The notes below the pieces were generated by a model. It did no database searches. It had not been told where the DNA came from and saw only the letters and a list, made by a program, of their open reading frames with translations. A stretch of DNA of 29,350 bases from Clostridium sp. CAG:594. GTDB lineage: Bacteria; Bacillota_I; Bacilli_A; RF39; UBA660. Positions 1-7,023 of this stretch are shown one piece after another. The stretch's first letter is position 1; the number at the start of each line of letters is the position of its first letter. The DNA is taken from assembly GCA_000434835.1 (NCBI GenBank), contig FR881462.1, positions 1 to 29,350 on the forward strand, read 5' to 3'. The position numbers were made by a program, and so were the translations under genes.

Positions 1-305
<305 letters not shown>

Positions 306-440
306 ATATTTATTTTGTTTTGTTTGTTTTTCCTAGCTACTCAAATAATCTTGACGTTTTGCTCAGTTTTCAAAGATCATTTCTACCCTTGTTTTACAAA
401 GGCTTTTTACGCTTTTTTTTGACTTCTTTTTGTCAAGCGC
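306..440 (-). ncRNA. 16S rRNA operon leader with boxA-like site
   Basis: This is the transcribed spacer between the rRNA promoter and 16S. At 379-367 the minus strand reads TGATCTTTGAAAA, continuing ACTGAGCAAAAC. It closely resembles the conserved element upstream of 16S in Bacillus-type rrn operons, where boxA (NusB/S10 binding) and processing sequences lie. No ORF here is credible; the plus-strand reading frame crossing 16S is a shadow. The boxA role is inferred from the family pattern only. Confidence 0.6.
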
Positions 441-446
441 AATAAA

Positions 447-475
447 AATATACCACATCCAAATGGTCATGTCAA
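447..475 (-). promoter_or_regulatory. Strong sigma-A promoter of the rRNA operon
   Basis: On the minus strand a perfect -35 TTGACA (475-470) is followed by a 17-nt spacer (469-453) and -10 TATATT (452-447), which puts the start of transcription near 440. It lies about 140 nt before the 16S 5' end, typical for a low-GC rrn operon. Four A-tracts in helical phase lie directly upstream (see 480-515). Confidence 0.85.
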
Positions 476-479
476 CAAC

Positions 480-515
480 TTTTTTCAATTTTTTTCATTT
501 TTTTTGATTTTTTTT
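480..515 (-). promoter_or_regulatory. Phased A-tracts (UP-element-like) upstream of the rRNA promoter
   Basis: Four pure T runs on the plus strand (A runs on the promoter strand) occupy 480-485, 489-495, 498-505 and 508-515. Their right-hand ends fall exactly 10 bases apart (485, 495, 505, 515), and the innermost tract ends 4 nt from the -35 hexamer. A-tracts in phase with the helix bend DNA, and A-rich DNA just upstream of -35 is the classic position for contact with the RNA polymerase alpha C-terminal domain. Function is inferred. Confidence 0.6.
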
Positions 516-538
516 AAAAAAAGTGCTTTTTTGCTTAT

Positions 539-585
539 TTTTTCTAGTAAAAATAGGTATTTTGAATAACCATTTCTATTTAATA
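539..585 (-). terminator. Possible terminator of the DUF402 gene
   Basis: Downstream of the stop at 597 the minus strand can fold AAATAG...CTATTT around GGTTATT-CAA-AATACC (one bulged T), followed by TTTTT. The stem is AT-rich with bulges, so this is only a fair candidate. The rest of the gap up to the A-tracts is homopolymeric A/T. Confidence 0.35.
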
Positions 586-596
586 TATGTAAAAAT

Positions 597-1136
597 TTAT
601 TTTTTATTACCAGTTAGTTGCATAAATTTTTCAAAATATCTTATTGCGATTTTCTTGTCAAAGGGGCCAGTGTTGGAACTGTATACCTTAATTAAGTTTT
701 TTAACTCTTGCTTGACAATCAAATTTATCTCTTCTGGATAATTCATCTTCTTCCTATGATACTCATATTCGGACTCATCTAAGATCTTATAAGTTCCATC
801 TGGGAAGCCTCTTAAATCCAAATCGTAATCAATATACTTAATTACCTTGCCCTCAATTATGGTTGGGCTTGCTATATTACAATAATAATATATGTCATTT
901 TTCTTAAATTGTACTATTACATTATACCATTTGTCCTTAAAATAAAATATTATGGCTGGTTCTTTTGTATACCAAGTTCTGCCATCTTCTTCCATTACCT
1001 TTACCTTATTGTTTCCAAAAACAAGGTAATCTTTTTTTATGTCTAGCAAAACAGAATACTCATAACTATTATATATATGACCATCATGTTTATAACAATG
1101 AATAGTATAATTATCTCCTACTTTCATTTTCCTCAT
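597..1136 (-). CDS. DUF402 / nucleoside tri- and diphosphatase (Ntdp-type)
   Basis: A soluble protein of 179 aa matching the DUF402 family (B. subtilis YgaC and S. aureus SA1684 type), whose characterised members hydrolyse nucleoside tri- and diphosphates with a divalent metal. Family hallmarks are visible in order: RTWYTKEPAIIFYF (about residues 53-66), YYYCNIASP (83-91), YIDYDLDLRGFPDG (101-114) with the acidic metal-binding residues, and DESEYEYH (120-127) followed by MNYPEE. Length is as expected. The first ATG is chosen because GAGGAG lies 6 nt upstream (about 1143-1148). The gene is monocistronic, with a promoter-like element at 1160-1165 and the rRNA promoter downstream on the same strand. 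The true substrate is not decided by sequence. Confidence 0.85.
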   Translation of the reverse strand: MRKMKVGDNYTIHCYKHDGHIYNSYEYSVLLDIKKDYLVFGNNKVKVMEEDGRTWYTKEPAIIFYFKDKWYNVIVQFKKNDIYYYCNIASPTIIEGKVIKYIDYDLDLRGFPDGTYKILDESEYEYHRKKMNYPEEINLIVKQELKNLIKVYSSNTGPFDKKIAIRYFEKFMQLTGNKK

Positions 1137-1159
1137 ATTTTTCTCCTCGTTAACTCAAT

Positions 1160-1187
1160 ATTATACTTTTTTAGTGAAAAACACAAG
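1160..1187 (-). promoter_or_regulatory. Promoter candidate for the DUF402 gene
   Basis: A perfect -10 TATAAT lies on the minus strand at 1165-1160, 24 bp before the start codon. The -35 is weak: TTGTGT at 15-nt spacing or CTTGTG at 16. Confidence 0.5.
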
Positions 1188-1273
1188 AAAAACAAAAATA
1201 AAATATAATTCTAGCGAGTCCGCCTGCTTTTTACTAGCATACATAAATTAGAAAAACAAAATTTTTTGCAAGT

Positions 1274-1343
1274 AAAAAGACAGATATTTATGCATATCTT
1301 TGTATAACATATCAAAAATTTGCATTTATCTGACTTTTTTATT
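1274..1343 (-). terminator. Long imperfect inverted repeat, probable terminator of the S41 protease gene
   Basis: The arms AAAAAGTCAGATA and TATCTGTCTTTTT (minus strand) pair over 13 positions with one T-T mismatch. An inner ATGCA/TGCAT helix extends the stem after a small asymmetric bulge. The stem ends in TTTTT on the minus strand and TTTTTT on the plus strand, so it could stop transcription from either side. It begins about 20 nt after the protease stop codon. The rest of the 225-nt gap (1137-1361) holds no ORF but contains one odd GC-rich patch at 1213-1227. Confidence 0.5.
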
Positions 1344-1361
1344 CTATTTTTACACCTTTTT

Positions 1362-2711
1362 TTATTTATTTGCAACTACATTTAATGCTTTTTGAAGCTG
1401 ATTATCGTTTGCTTCTATTGGATTATTTTCATAACTAGATGATAATTCCACGCTAACAGTTGGTTCAACACCTTTTTTATTTATCCAGTTTCCGTTAGGT
1501 GATAACCATTTTTGAATCGTATATTTTATCATACCTTTACTTGTTTCTAAATTCTTTGTCGTTTGAACGGTACCTTTACCATATGTATATGTTCCAACAA
1601 CATCTGCACCATATGATTCTTTTAATCCAATAGCTAAGATTTCAGATGCTGATGCACTTGCCTTGTTTACCAAAACCGCAACAGGGTAATTTCTTGATTC
1701 ACTTGTTGTTGCGGCATACTTATAAGTTGTTTTTCTATCTGCAATTTGATAACTTATCATTCCCTTTGGTAAGAACATATCAAGCATATTAGTTACCGAA
1801 TGTAAATAACCACCAGAATTATTTCTAACATCTATTACTAATCCTGAAATATTTTCCTTTTCTAATTGTTCAACGTTACTCCTGAACTGACTATACGTGT
1901 TATTTGCAAATGTGTTTATAACAACATAGCCTATCTTTTTACCATTTACATCATATGTCTTTGATTCAACTGATTCTATTACAACTTCTCTTTTTTCAAC
2001 ATCAAATTCTAAAGTGGTTCCGTCTCTTTCTATTTTTATGTTGGCATCTTTTCTTTTAGCATCCTTAATTAGGGCAACCACCTCAGTTGTTGACATTCCT
2101 TTTGTACTTTTACCATTAACTTCCATTATTTTATCATTAAACTTTAATCCCGCCTCTTGAGCTGGTGAGTTTTTAAATACTGAAAATACTATTACATTAC
2201 CATCTTTATCTAATGATATTTCAGCACCTATACCGTCATAAGAACCATTCATAAGTTCATCAAAATTTTCTTTTTCCGTTTTTGTAAAATAACTTGTGTG
2301 TGGATCATCTAGTGAGTCTAACATTCCGTTTATAGCACCTTCGATTAGTTTCTTTTTACTTACCTTCTTATAATAAGACGTATTAATTAAATCATAAACT
2401 TCTTCAAATTCTGCTAATTTCTCATCAGATTTTAAGGAAGAATTACTAAGTGCGTTCTTATTATGCGAAGCATCATTCATAACAACAACCGTCAAAAATA
2501 CCGAAACTATCATTATTAAAGTGCCAAATAATATTAATTCATAAACCTTAAAATCGGTCTTTTTATTTAAAAATGTATTTATTTTATTACTTTTTTGTTC
2601 TTCTTTATTTTCAAAAGATTCATTTTCTTCTTTAATTTGCTCTTTTTTTAACTTTTCTTTTACTGCTTTTTTGTTTTCTGGCTCATTTTTTTTATTTTTC
2701 ATATGTTCCAT
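1362..2711 (-). CDS. Membrane-anchored S41 carboxy-terminal processing protease (CtpA/CtpB family)
   Basis: A serine protease that cleaves near protein C-termini outside the membrane; 449 aa. Order: a strongly charged Lys/Glu-rich cytoplasmic tail (1-55), one membrane helix (57-78), a helical linker, a PDZ domain (about 155-235, with DGIGAEI and SPAQEAGL), then the S41 core with VIDVRNNSGG (293-301). Catalytic residues by family spacing are S354 in SASASE, K379 in YGKGTVQ and Q383. The start is set at 2711 because GGAGG (2717-2721) stands 5 nt upstream, and the longer frame would begin upstream of the promoter's -10. B. subtilis CtpB acts in the SpoIVFB sporulation checkpoint. CtpA-like housekeeping paralogues look the same, so the sporulation role is only suggested by the spo0A context. 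There is no C-terminal peptidoglycan-binding domain. The charged tail is longer than usual. Confidence 0.93.
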   Translation of the reverse strand: MEHMKNKKNEPENKKAVKEKLKKEQIKEENESFENKEEQKSNKINTFLNKKTDFKVYELILFGTLIMIVSVFLTVVVMNDASHNKNALSNSSLKSDEKLAEFEEVYDLINTSYYKKVSKKKLIEGAINGMLDSLDDPHTSYFTKTEKENFDELMNGSYDGIGAEISLDKDGNVIVFSVFKNSPAQEAGLKFNDKIMEVNGKSTKGMSTTEVVALIKDAKRKDANIKIERDGTTLEFDVEKREVVIESVESKTYDVNGKKIGYVVINTFANNTYSQFRSNVEQLEKENISGLVIDVRNNSGGYLHSVTNMLDMFLPKGMISYQIADRKTTYKYAATTSESRNYPVAVLVNKASASASEILAIGLKESYGADVVGTYTYGKGTVQTTKNLETSKGMIKYTIQKWLSPNGNWINKKGVEPTVSVELSSSYENNPIEANDNQLQKALNVVANK

Positions 2712-2731
2712 TTTAACCTCCGCATAATAAA

Positions 2732-2740
2732 AGTATAGCA
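2732..2740 (-). promoter_or_regulatory. Extended -10 promoter of the S41 protease gene
   Basis: Minus strand TGC-TATACT (2740-2732) is an extended -10 without a good -35. Transcription would start near 2725, leaving a very short leader that still includes the GGAGG ribosome site at 2717-2721. Confidence 0.55.
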
Positions 2741-2748
2741 CAAATGTA

Positions 2749-2783
2749 TGAAAAAAAGTAACTAAAAATTACTAAAGTTACTT
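2749..2783 (-). terminator. Terminator containing the stop codon of the upstream gene
   Basis: AAGTAACT (2783-2776) pairs with AGTTACTT (2763-2756), followed by a run of T. The TAA stop of the next gene (2780-2778) lies inside the 5' arm. Confidence 0.7.
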
Positions 2784-3245
2784 AAGTTCATCAATTATTT
2801 CGCTTTCGTTTGTAACGTAAGATGTAACCGATTCATTAGAAATAGTTAATAAAGCTTCCTTTTTTACTTTCAAACTGCTACTATTATCAGGTTTTACGTT
2901 ATCTGTATCAGATGATACATACTTGTTTATAGCCTCATCCTTATTTACTAAATATAATTTAGTATTACCGCTATAACTTGTTATCGCTGATTTTAAATCA
3001 TCACTTACGTCTTGCTCTGAGAAAATTAATACTTTATAAGTTTCAGGTGTTTGGTCAAAAACCTTACTTGCAAGTATTTTGTTTTCATAACTAGATGCAG
3101 CATTTGTGGTAGTAGTCTTTTTTTCACTACTTTTCTTGCTTCCTATTTCACCAGTCATAAACACGGCAGTTGTAAGATATACAACTAAAATTATTAAAAT
3201 TACTGTGATGGATAAAATTATTCCGTTTTTTAATTCATTTCTCAT
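2778..3245 (-). CDS. Membrane-anchored thioredoxin-fold-like protein without CXXC (hypothetical)
   Basis: No named family is recognised with certainty; 155 aa. A single N-terminal membrane helix (about residues 9-31) is followed by a Ser/Thr/Lys linker (35-52) and an external domain. The pattern is ILASKVFDQ, YKVLIFSE, KLYLVNKDEAINKY, then LLTISNESVTSYVTNESEIIDELK. This alternation of strands and helices resembles membrane-tethered thioredoxin-like proteins of low-GC bacteria. There is no cysteine in the domain, so thiol-disulfide exchange is excluded and a binding or structural role is more likely. The start has GGTGAT about 4 nt upstream. The gene has its own extended -10 candidate and terminator, and sits between a lipoprotein and a protease that also act outside the membrane. 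The fold call is inference. Confidence 0.6.
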   Translation of the reverse strand: MRNELKNGIILSITVILIILVVYLTTAVFMTGEIGSKKSSEKKTTTTNAASSYENKILASKVFDQTPETYKVLIFSEQDVSDDLKSAITSYSGNTKLYLVNKDEAINKYVSSDTDNVKPDNSSSLKVKKEALLTISNESVTSYVTNESEIIDELK

Positions 3246-3262
3246 TCATATCACCGTTTATA

Positions 3263-3271
3263 ATTTTACCA
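3263..3271 (-). promoter_or_regulatory. Promoter candidate for the thioredoxin-fold-like gene
   Basis: Minus strand TGG-TAAAAT (3271-3263) is an extended -10-like element 18 bp before the start. The -35 is poor. Confidence 0.4.
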
Positions 3272-3311
3272 CATATTAAAACCAAATTAAACCTATTTTT
3301 TGATTCTTGAT

Positions 3312-4331
3312 TTATTTTCCAACCGGAAGTGTTGCTACTGATTTAGCAACGGTTATAAGATCTTCTTTTGACATATCACTTGAAACTAAATAGTATTGTA
3401 ATCCATCGTTTATAAAGCTTACGCTTGAATCCCCTATGATGGCTATGTTGCCACCTAAAATATCTAAGTCTCCGTTTGTTGGAATAACTTCCATATCATC
3501 GCTTTTTGAAACGGTCTCTTCAACTAGCATAAAAGGAGTATCCCCACTAAATGTCATGATTATTCTTGAGCCCTCGTCTAAGTCAATTGTTTTTTCACTT
3601 TCAAGATAAGTTCCGTCTGGCAAATACATTGGATATACGGCCTCATCAAGCATTTTAGACTCTTCTGTCGTCTTTTCGTCATCACTTTCTGTATCAGCAT
3701 CAAAAGTCTTCATATTCTCCTCTAATACGAAGTATTTATTGTTGAATTTGGCTTTCATATCACATGATTTAAACGAAACTTTTATCTGGGCGCTTCCAGT
3801 GTCATCATAAACAACTACCTTTTTTATGTTTAGGTTTTTATCAATCGTTACTATTTGATGTGTTAAAGATGCGTTATTTTTATAATTTACTTTGCTTTTA
3901 AATACATAATTACCGTCTTGTTTTTTCATACTAAGTTTAGAATCATTTTTCATATCATTTATAACTGATTGTAATAAATAACTTTGTGAATTGTTATAAG
4001 GCCATTTGCTTTGAAATTTGAAACTCTTATTTAAAGATGGTGTAAGCACATAAACTCCGTCATCATTTTTTAAAATTATTTGTTCGTGATTATTGGTTTT
4101 GTTTCTAAGAGAAACTCTATAATTATCTTTCTTTTTATAAGATACTGAAACATCATATTTGTAAGAGTCTTCATTATTTATTAATTCCATTTCTGCTTCA
4201 AGTTTATACCCGGAAGTTTTATCCATTTTTTTTGATAACTTATCTGTTACCGATTTACTAGTTTCCTTTCCGCAGCCTGTTAAACAAACTACACAAATGA
4301 TTGCCAGTATGGGCAATAAAAATTTTTTCAT
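3312..4331 (-). CDS. YdcC/GerS-type lipoprotein with LolA-like domain
   Basis: A secreted lipoprotein of 339 aa. The N-terminus MKKFLLPILAIICVVCLTGC is a lipoprotein signal with lipobox LTGC, lipidated at C20. The body follows the Firmicutes YdcC pattern of a LolA-like lipid-binding fold: TDKLSKKMDKTSGYKLEAEM, then SVSYKKKDNYRVSL, QIILKNDDGVYVLTPSLNKS and FKFQSKWPYNNSQSYLLQS (roughly residues 29-126). The C-terminal half (about 225-339) resembles the partner domain of YdcC proteins. Length equals B. subtilis YdcC as I recall it. YdcC is a sporulation-linked protein, and the Clostridioides GerS lipoproteins of this fold act in spore germination. A sigma-E-like promoter lies upstream (4358-4385), and GAGGTGA (4342-4336) precedes the ATG. 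The ligand is unknown. Confidence 0.82.
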   Translation of the reverse strand: MKKFLLPILAIICVVCLTGCGKETSKSVTDKLSKKMDKTSGYKLEAEMELINNEDSYKYDVSVSYKKKDNYRVSLRNKTNNHEQIILKNDDGVYVLTPSLNKSFKFQSKWPYNNSQSYLLQSVINDMKNDSKLSMKKQDGNYVFKSKVNYKNNASLTHQIVTIDKNLNIKKVVVYDDTGSAQIKVSFKSCDMKAKFNNKYFVLEENMKTFDADTESDDEKTTEESKMLDEAVYPMYLPDGTYLESEKTIDLDEGSRIIMTFSGDTPFMLVEETVSKSDDMEVIPTNGDLDILGGNIAIIGDSSVSFINDGLQYYLVSSDMSKEDLITVAKSVATLPVGK

Positions 4332-4357
4332 TAATTCACCTCTTTTGTTTTCATTTA

Positions 4358-4385
4358 ATTATATGGTTAATTTTTTTTAATATTC
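4358..4385 (-). promoter_or_regulatory. Sigma-E-like (mother-cell) promoter candidate for the YdcC-like lipoprotein
   Basis: Minus strand GAATATT (4385-4379) matches the B. subtilis sigma-E -35 pattern KMATATT at every position. After 13 nt, CATATAAT (4365-4358) matches the -10 pattern CATACAHT at 7 of 8. The same -10 contains TATAAT and could serve sigma-A, but no good sigma-A -35 lies 16-18 nt upstream. Confidence 0.45.
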
Positions 4386-4438
4386 GCGTATAAAAATATT
4401 TTTTTTGATTATCATATAAGTATAAAAGGAGGAAAATT

Positions 4439-4645
4439 ATGAAAACATTACAAATTATAGCCTTAACAGTAATGATAATTGGTGCCTTAAACTGGGGATT
4501 AATTGGACTGTTTGGTTTTGACCTTGTTGCAACCATATTTGGTGGCACTGGTGCATTAGGCTCTAAAATAGTATATATATTAGTTGGTATTTGTGGGTTA
4601 ATTGGTATTAAAACATTAGTTGATCTAATAAATGACGTTAAATAA
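4439..4645 (+). CDS. DUF378 family small membrane protein (YuzA-like)
   Basis: The only plus-strand gene in the window; 68 aa. It carries the DUF378 signature GALNWGLIGLFGFDLVATIFG (residues 15-35), with two hydrophobic helices (about 5-29 and 43-63) joined by a glycine-rich loop, and ends in a short charged tail. The family is widespread and has no established function. GGAGG lies 6 nt upstream of the ATG. The gene is divergent from the lipoprotein gene, convergent with truA and shares a terminator with the latter. No convincing promoter could be placed in the 107-nt gap, although TATAA-like sequences abound there. Confidence 0.88.
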   Translation: MKTLQIIALTVMIIGALNWGLIGLFGFDLVATIFGGTGALGSKIVYILVGICGLIGIKTLVDLINDVK

Positions 4646-4648
4646 AAA

Positions 4649-4685
4649 ATAGTTTTCATTAATTTGAAAACTATCTTTTTTTATT
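4649..4685. terminator. Bidirectional terminator between DUF378 and truA
   Basis: ATAGTTTTC (4649-4657) pairs perfectly with GAAAACTAT (4666-4674) around an 8-nt loop. T runs follow on the plus strand and an A run precedes the stem, so it can end both convergent transcripts. Confidence 0.85.
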
Positions 4686-5416
4686 TAGTATTTAACATCT
4701 GTTAATGTAAGACCTTGAGCGGGTGCACATAAAAAGGCACACTTTCTATCTTTTTTTTCTAACAGACTTAAAATTATGTCAGGCAATACTTTTTCCTCAC
4801 CTATTTTAATTAACGTTCCAACCATGTTTCTAACTTGGTATTTTAGAAAACCACTTCCCTTAAAAGTGATTTTAATTATTCCCTCTTTTTCATCAACACT
4901 TGCATCATAAATTTCTCTTACCTTGTCTTGCTTTTTATCTTCGGCAGATACAAATGTAGTAAAATCATGCTTACCTATGAAATATTTTACTGCCTTCTTC
5001 ATTTTCCTTATATTTAAAGGCTTGCAGTATTGATACACGTGGGTGCGAAGTAAGGGGTTATAGTCTCCCGTATTTATCAAATACTCATATGCTTTTGACT
5101 TTACCATATATCTTGCGTGAAATAAGTTATCTACTTTAGTTACACTATTTACGTAAATATCATCTGGCAAGTAACTGTTTAGAGCACCATTTAATTTATA
5201 TGCCCCTATTTCTTTATCCAAATCAAAATGAGCCTTTTGATGGATTGCATTAACTAAAGCATCCGTTCTACCAGACGAAGTTAATTTAACACTATTATTA
5301 TTAATACTTGATAAAACCTTTTCTATTTCATCTTGAACCGTTCTTTTTCCTGGCTGCTTTTGATACCCACTAAAGTTTGCACCGGAATATGAAAAATCTA
5401 TTAAATATCTAGTCAC
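4685..5416 (-). CDS. truA: tRNA pseudouridine(38-40) synthase TruA
   Basis: Isomerises uridines 38-40 in the anticodon arm of many tRNAs; 243 aa, normal length. The N-terminus RYLIDFSYSGANFSGYQ matches the family opening (YDGTxFxGWQ). The catalytic aspartate is D52 in GRTDALVNA. The usual motif is GRTDxGVHA, so Gly and His are replaced by L54 and N56. The C-terminus APAQGLTLTDVKY matches the standard PAxGLxLxxVxY ending. The start is GTG, one nt after the ecfT stop, with no clear ribosome site, so translation is probably coupled to ecfT. It is last in the ECF operon, the usual Firmicutes position. The altered motif could mark a divergent TruA paralogue, but no second copy is in view. Confidence 0.93.
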   Translation of the reverse strand: MTRYLIDFSYSGANFSGYQKQPGKRTVQDEIEKVLSSINNNSVKLTSSGRTDALVNAIHQKAHFDLDKEIGAYKLNGALNSYLPDDIYVNSVTKVDNLFHARYMVKSKAYEYLINTGDYNPLLRTHVYQYCKPLNIRKMKKAVKYFIGKHDFTTFVSAEDKKQDKVREIYDASVDEKEGIIKITFKGSGFLKYQVRNMVGTLIKIGEEKVLPDIILSLLEKKDRKCAFLCAPAQGLTLTDVKY

Positions 5417-5417
5417 A

Positions 5418-6155
5418 CTAACACCAACCTAACCATATAACCACATAAATAAGAATAACAGGAGAAAATACTAATATTTTATCAAATTTTGTTGCCTTAT
5501 TTTCATGATAATTCGTTCTTTTTTTATTTCCATAAAATCTTAGCTTCATTATTTTTACCATTCTTCTAGAAAGTTTATAAGATAATGATATAACTGGTAC
5601 AATCATTTTCTTAAATGATTTTAACTTGTTTTTATTATATGAAACTCCTCTATATGCCATCGATTTTCTAACTATTTTAGATTCTTCAAAAATAGTTGAA
5701 ATAAACTTAATATCCATCGCAATTTTAAGTGATGCTTTAGAAACCGGAAAATTAATTTTTTTAAGACAAGCAAAGGCACACTCAAATCCCCATGCTATTT
5801 CACTTAATGACGTTGTAAAAGTTAATATTAAAAACAAAATGATTATTAAAAACAATTTCAAAGTCCATATTAAAGCAGTTATCGGATTTAAAAATATACA
5901 TAAAAATATAATAAATAAAGTAAGGTATAAAGGCCAAACTAATAATGCGTTTGATACGTATGCTCTTACATCTATCTTAGATAAACCTATTATAATAAGT
6001 AAAAAAGCGGATAAAATACCTAGTGATACTAAATCGTTAATAAGTAGTAGTGATATAAGGGTAAGCAAAAACCATATTATCTTCATTTTAGAATTCATCA
6101 AATGCACCTTGGAAGATGATGGAACATACCTAAAGAAAGGATATTTATTAGTCAT
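5418..6155 (-). CDS. ecfT: ECF transporter transmembrane protein EcfT
   Basis: The integral membrane T-component that couples the two ATPases to vitamin-binding S-components; 245 aa. Hydrophobic helices fill the N-terminal half (about residues 24-125) and the last helix is at the C-terminus. The coupling helices carry forms of the two Ala-Arg-Gly motifs: SMAYRGV (about 168-174) and LRFYGNKKRTNY (about 205-216). The start at 6155 is preferred over 6182 because AGAGGTGG lies about 9 nt upstream. It overlaps the ecfA2 stop by 8 nt (ATGACTAA). No S-component gene is adjacent, which is normal for a shared (group II) ECF module. Confidence 0.93.
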   Translation of the reverse strand: MTNKYPFFRYVPSSSKVHLMNSKMKIIWFLLTLISLLLINDLVSLGILSAFLLIIIGLSKIDVRAYVSNALLVWPLYLTLFIIFLCIFLNPITALIWTLKLFLIIILFLILTFTTSLSEIAWGFECAFACLKKINFPVSKASLKIAMDIKFISTIFEESKIVRKSMAYRGVSYNKNKLKSFKKMIVPVISLSYKLSRRMVKIMKLRFYGNKKRTNYHENKATKFDKILVFSPVILIYVVIWLGWC

Positions 6156-7023
6156 ATTTCGTCCCCACCTCTCGTAACTCATCTTTTACTTCTTTTATTT
6201 TTCTTACCAAGGAATTCATATCCTTTAAGTAACCTAAATCTATGCCTGTTTTGTCATAAATCATTTTCTCAAACCTAATTACGCTAGGAACTGGTGTGTT
6301 ATTATTATCCAATAACTCGACGTTTGCAAAAACATCTATCTTACTTCCTTCTTTAACTACCACACCTTCGTTTAAAACAACTACATTATCCACTATCTCA
6401 TATAACATATCAACGTCGTGAGTAACTATTATAATCGTTTTAGAATATCTGGTTTTTAATTTTCTTAAAAGTTTCATTAATCTTTTTTTACTATTATTAT
6501 CAAGACCAATAGTAGGTTCATCCATAATAAGAAGTTTAGGATTTGATATAAGAACGGATGCTATTGCAACTAATCTTTTTTCTCCATTATTAAGACTAAA
6601 TGGACTTCTGCTTAAATATGACTCATCTAATCCAACCATCTTAAGAACTTTAATTACCCTTGATTTTATGTTCTTGTTTTTTAGGGAAAATATTTTTTCT
6701 GCAAAAGCAACTTCTTCACCAACCGTATTACAAAAGAACTGCTTTTCTGGGAATTGATAAACTAGCCCAACGTCGTATCTAAACTTATTAAATTTAAAAT
6801 TGCGTTTATTAAGATTATACTTTCCTATTATTATCTCTCCAGTAGTAGGTTTTGTAATTCCGTTCATAAGTTCTAACATAGTTGATTTACCACTACCTAT
6901 TGGACCTATTATTCCATGAATTAAATTACTCTCCAAGCATAAATTTATATCCTTTAAAGCCCTTTTTTCATTTTCCATACCATAATTATAGAAAAAGTTA
7001 ACGTTTCTAAAAATTACTTCCAT
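6148..7023 (-). CDS. ecfA2: ECF transporter ATP-binding protein EcfA2
   Basis: The second ATPase of the energy-coupling module; 291 aa. Visible motifs are Walker A GPIGSGKST (40-48), Q-loop glutamine in VYQFPEKQFF (Q90), Walker B LLIMDEP (164-170) with catalytic E169, and switch histidine H202 in VTHD. The ABC signature is SLNNGEKR (143-150) in place of LSGGQ, so the conserved serine and one glycine are both asparagine. The C-terminal tail has the usual charged EcfA2-type helices. The start ATG overlaps the ecfA1 stop by 10 nt, implying translational coupling and the heterodimer expected for ECF modules. Confidence 0.94.
   Translation of the reverse strand: MEVIFRNVNFFYNYGMENEKRALKDINLCLESNLIHGIIGPIGSGKSTMLELMNGITKPTTGEIIIGKYNLNKRNFKFNKFRYDVGLVYQFPEKQFFCNTVGEEVAFAEKIFSLKNKNIKSRVIKVLKMVGLDESYLSRSPFSLNNGEKRLVAIASVLISNPKLLIMDEPTIGLDNNSKKRLMKLLRKLKTRYSKTIIIVTHDVDMLYEIVDNVVVLNEGVVVKEGSKIDVFANVELLDNNNTPVPSVIRFEKMIYDKTGIDLGYLKDMNSLVRKIKEVKDELREVGTKYD

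Noticed and set aside
408..436. A second rRNA promoter with -35 TTGACA at 436-431
   Set aside because: The hexamer is perfect, but no acceptable -10 lies 16-18 nt downstream (AGCGTA or GCGTAA). It is more likely part of the leader, where TTGAC and GTCAA can pair.
1213..1227. Possible tRNA fragment in the GC-rich patch
   Set aside because: No cloverleaf, no T-loop (GTTCRANNC) and no acceptor stem could be found around it.
4351..4659. A minus-strand frame of 102 codons
   Set aside because: It is the antisense of the DUF378 gene, whose signature and GGAGG site are clear.
5626..6177. A 183-codon plus-strand frame
   Set aside because: It is antisense to ecfT, which has clear family motifs, and has no ribosome site or recognisable domain.
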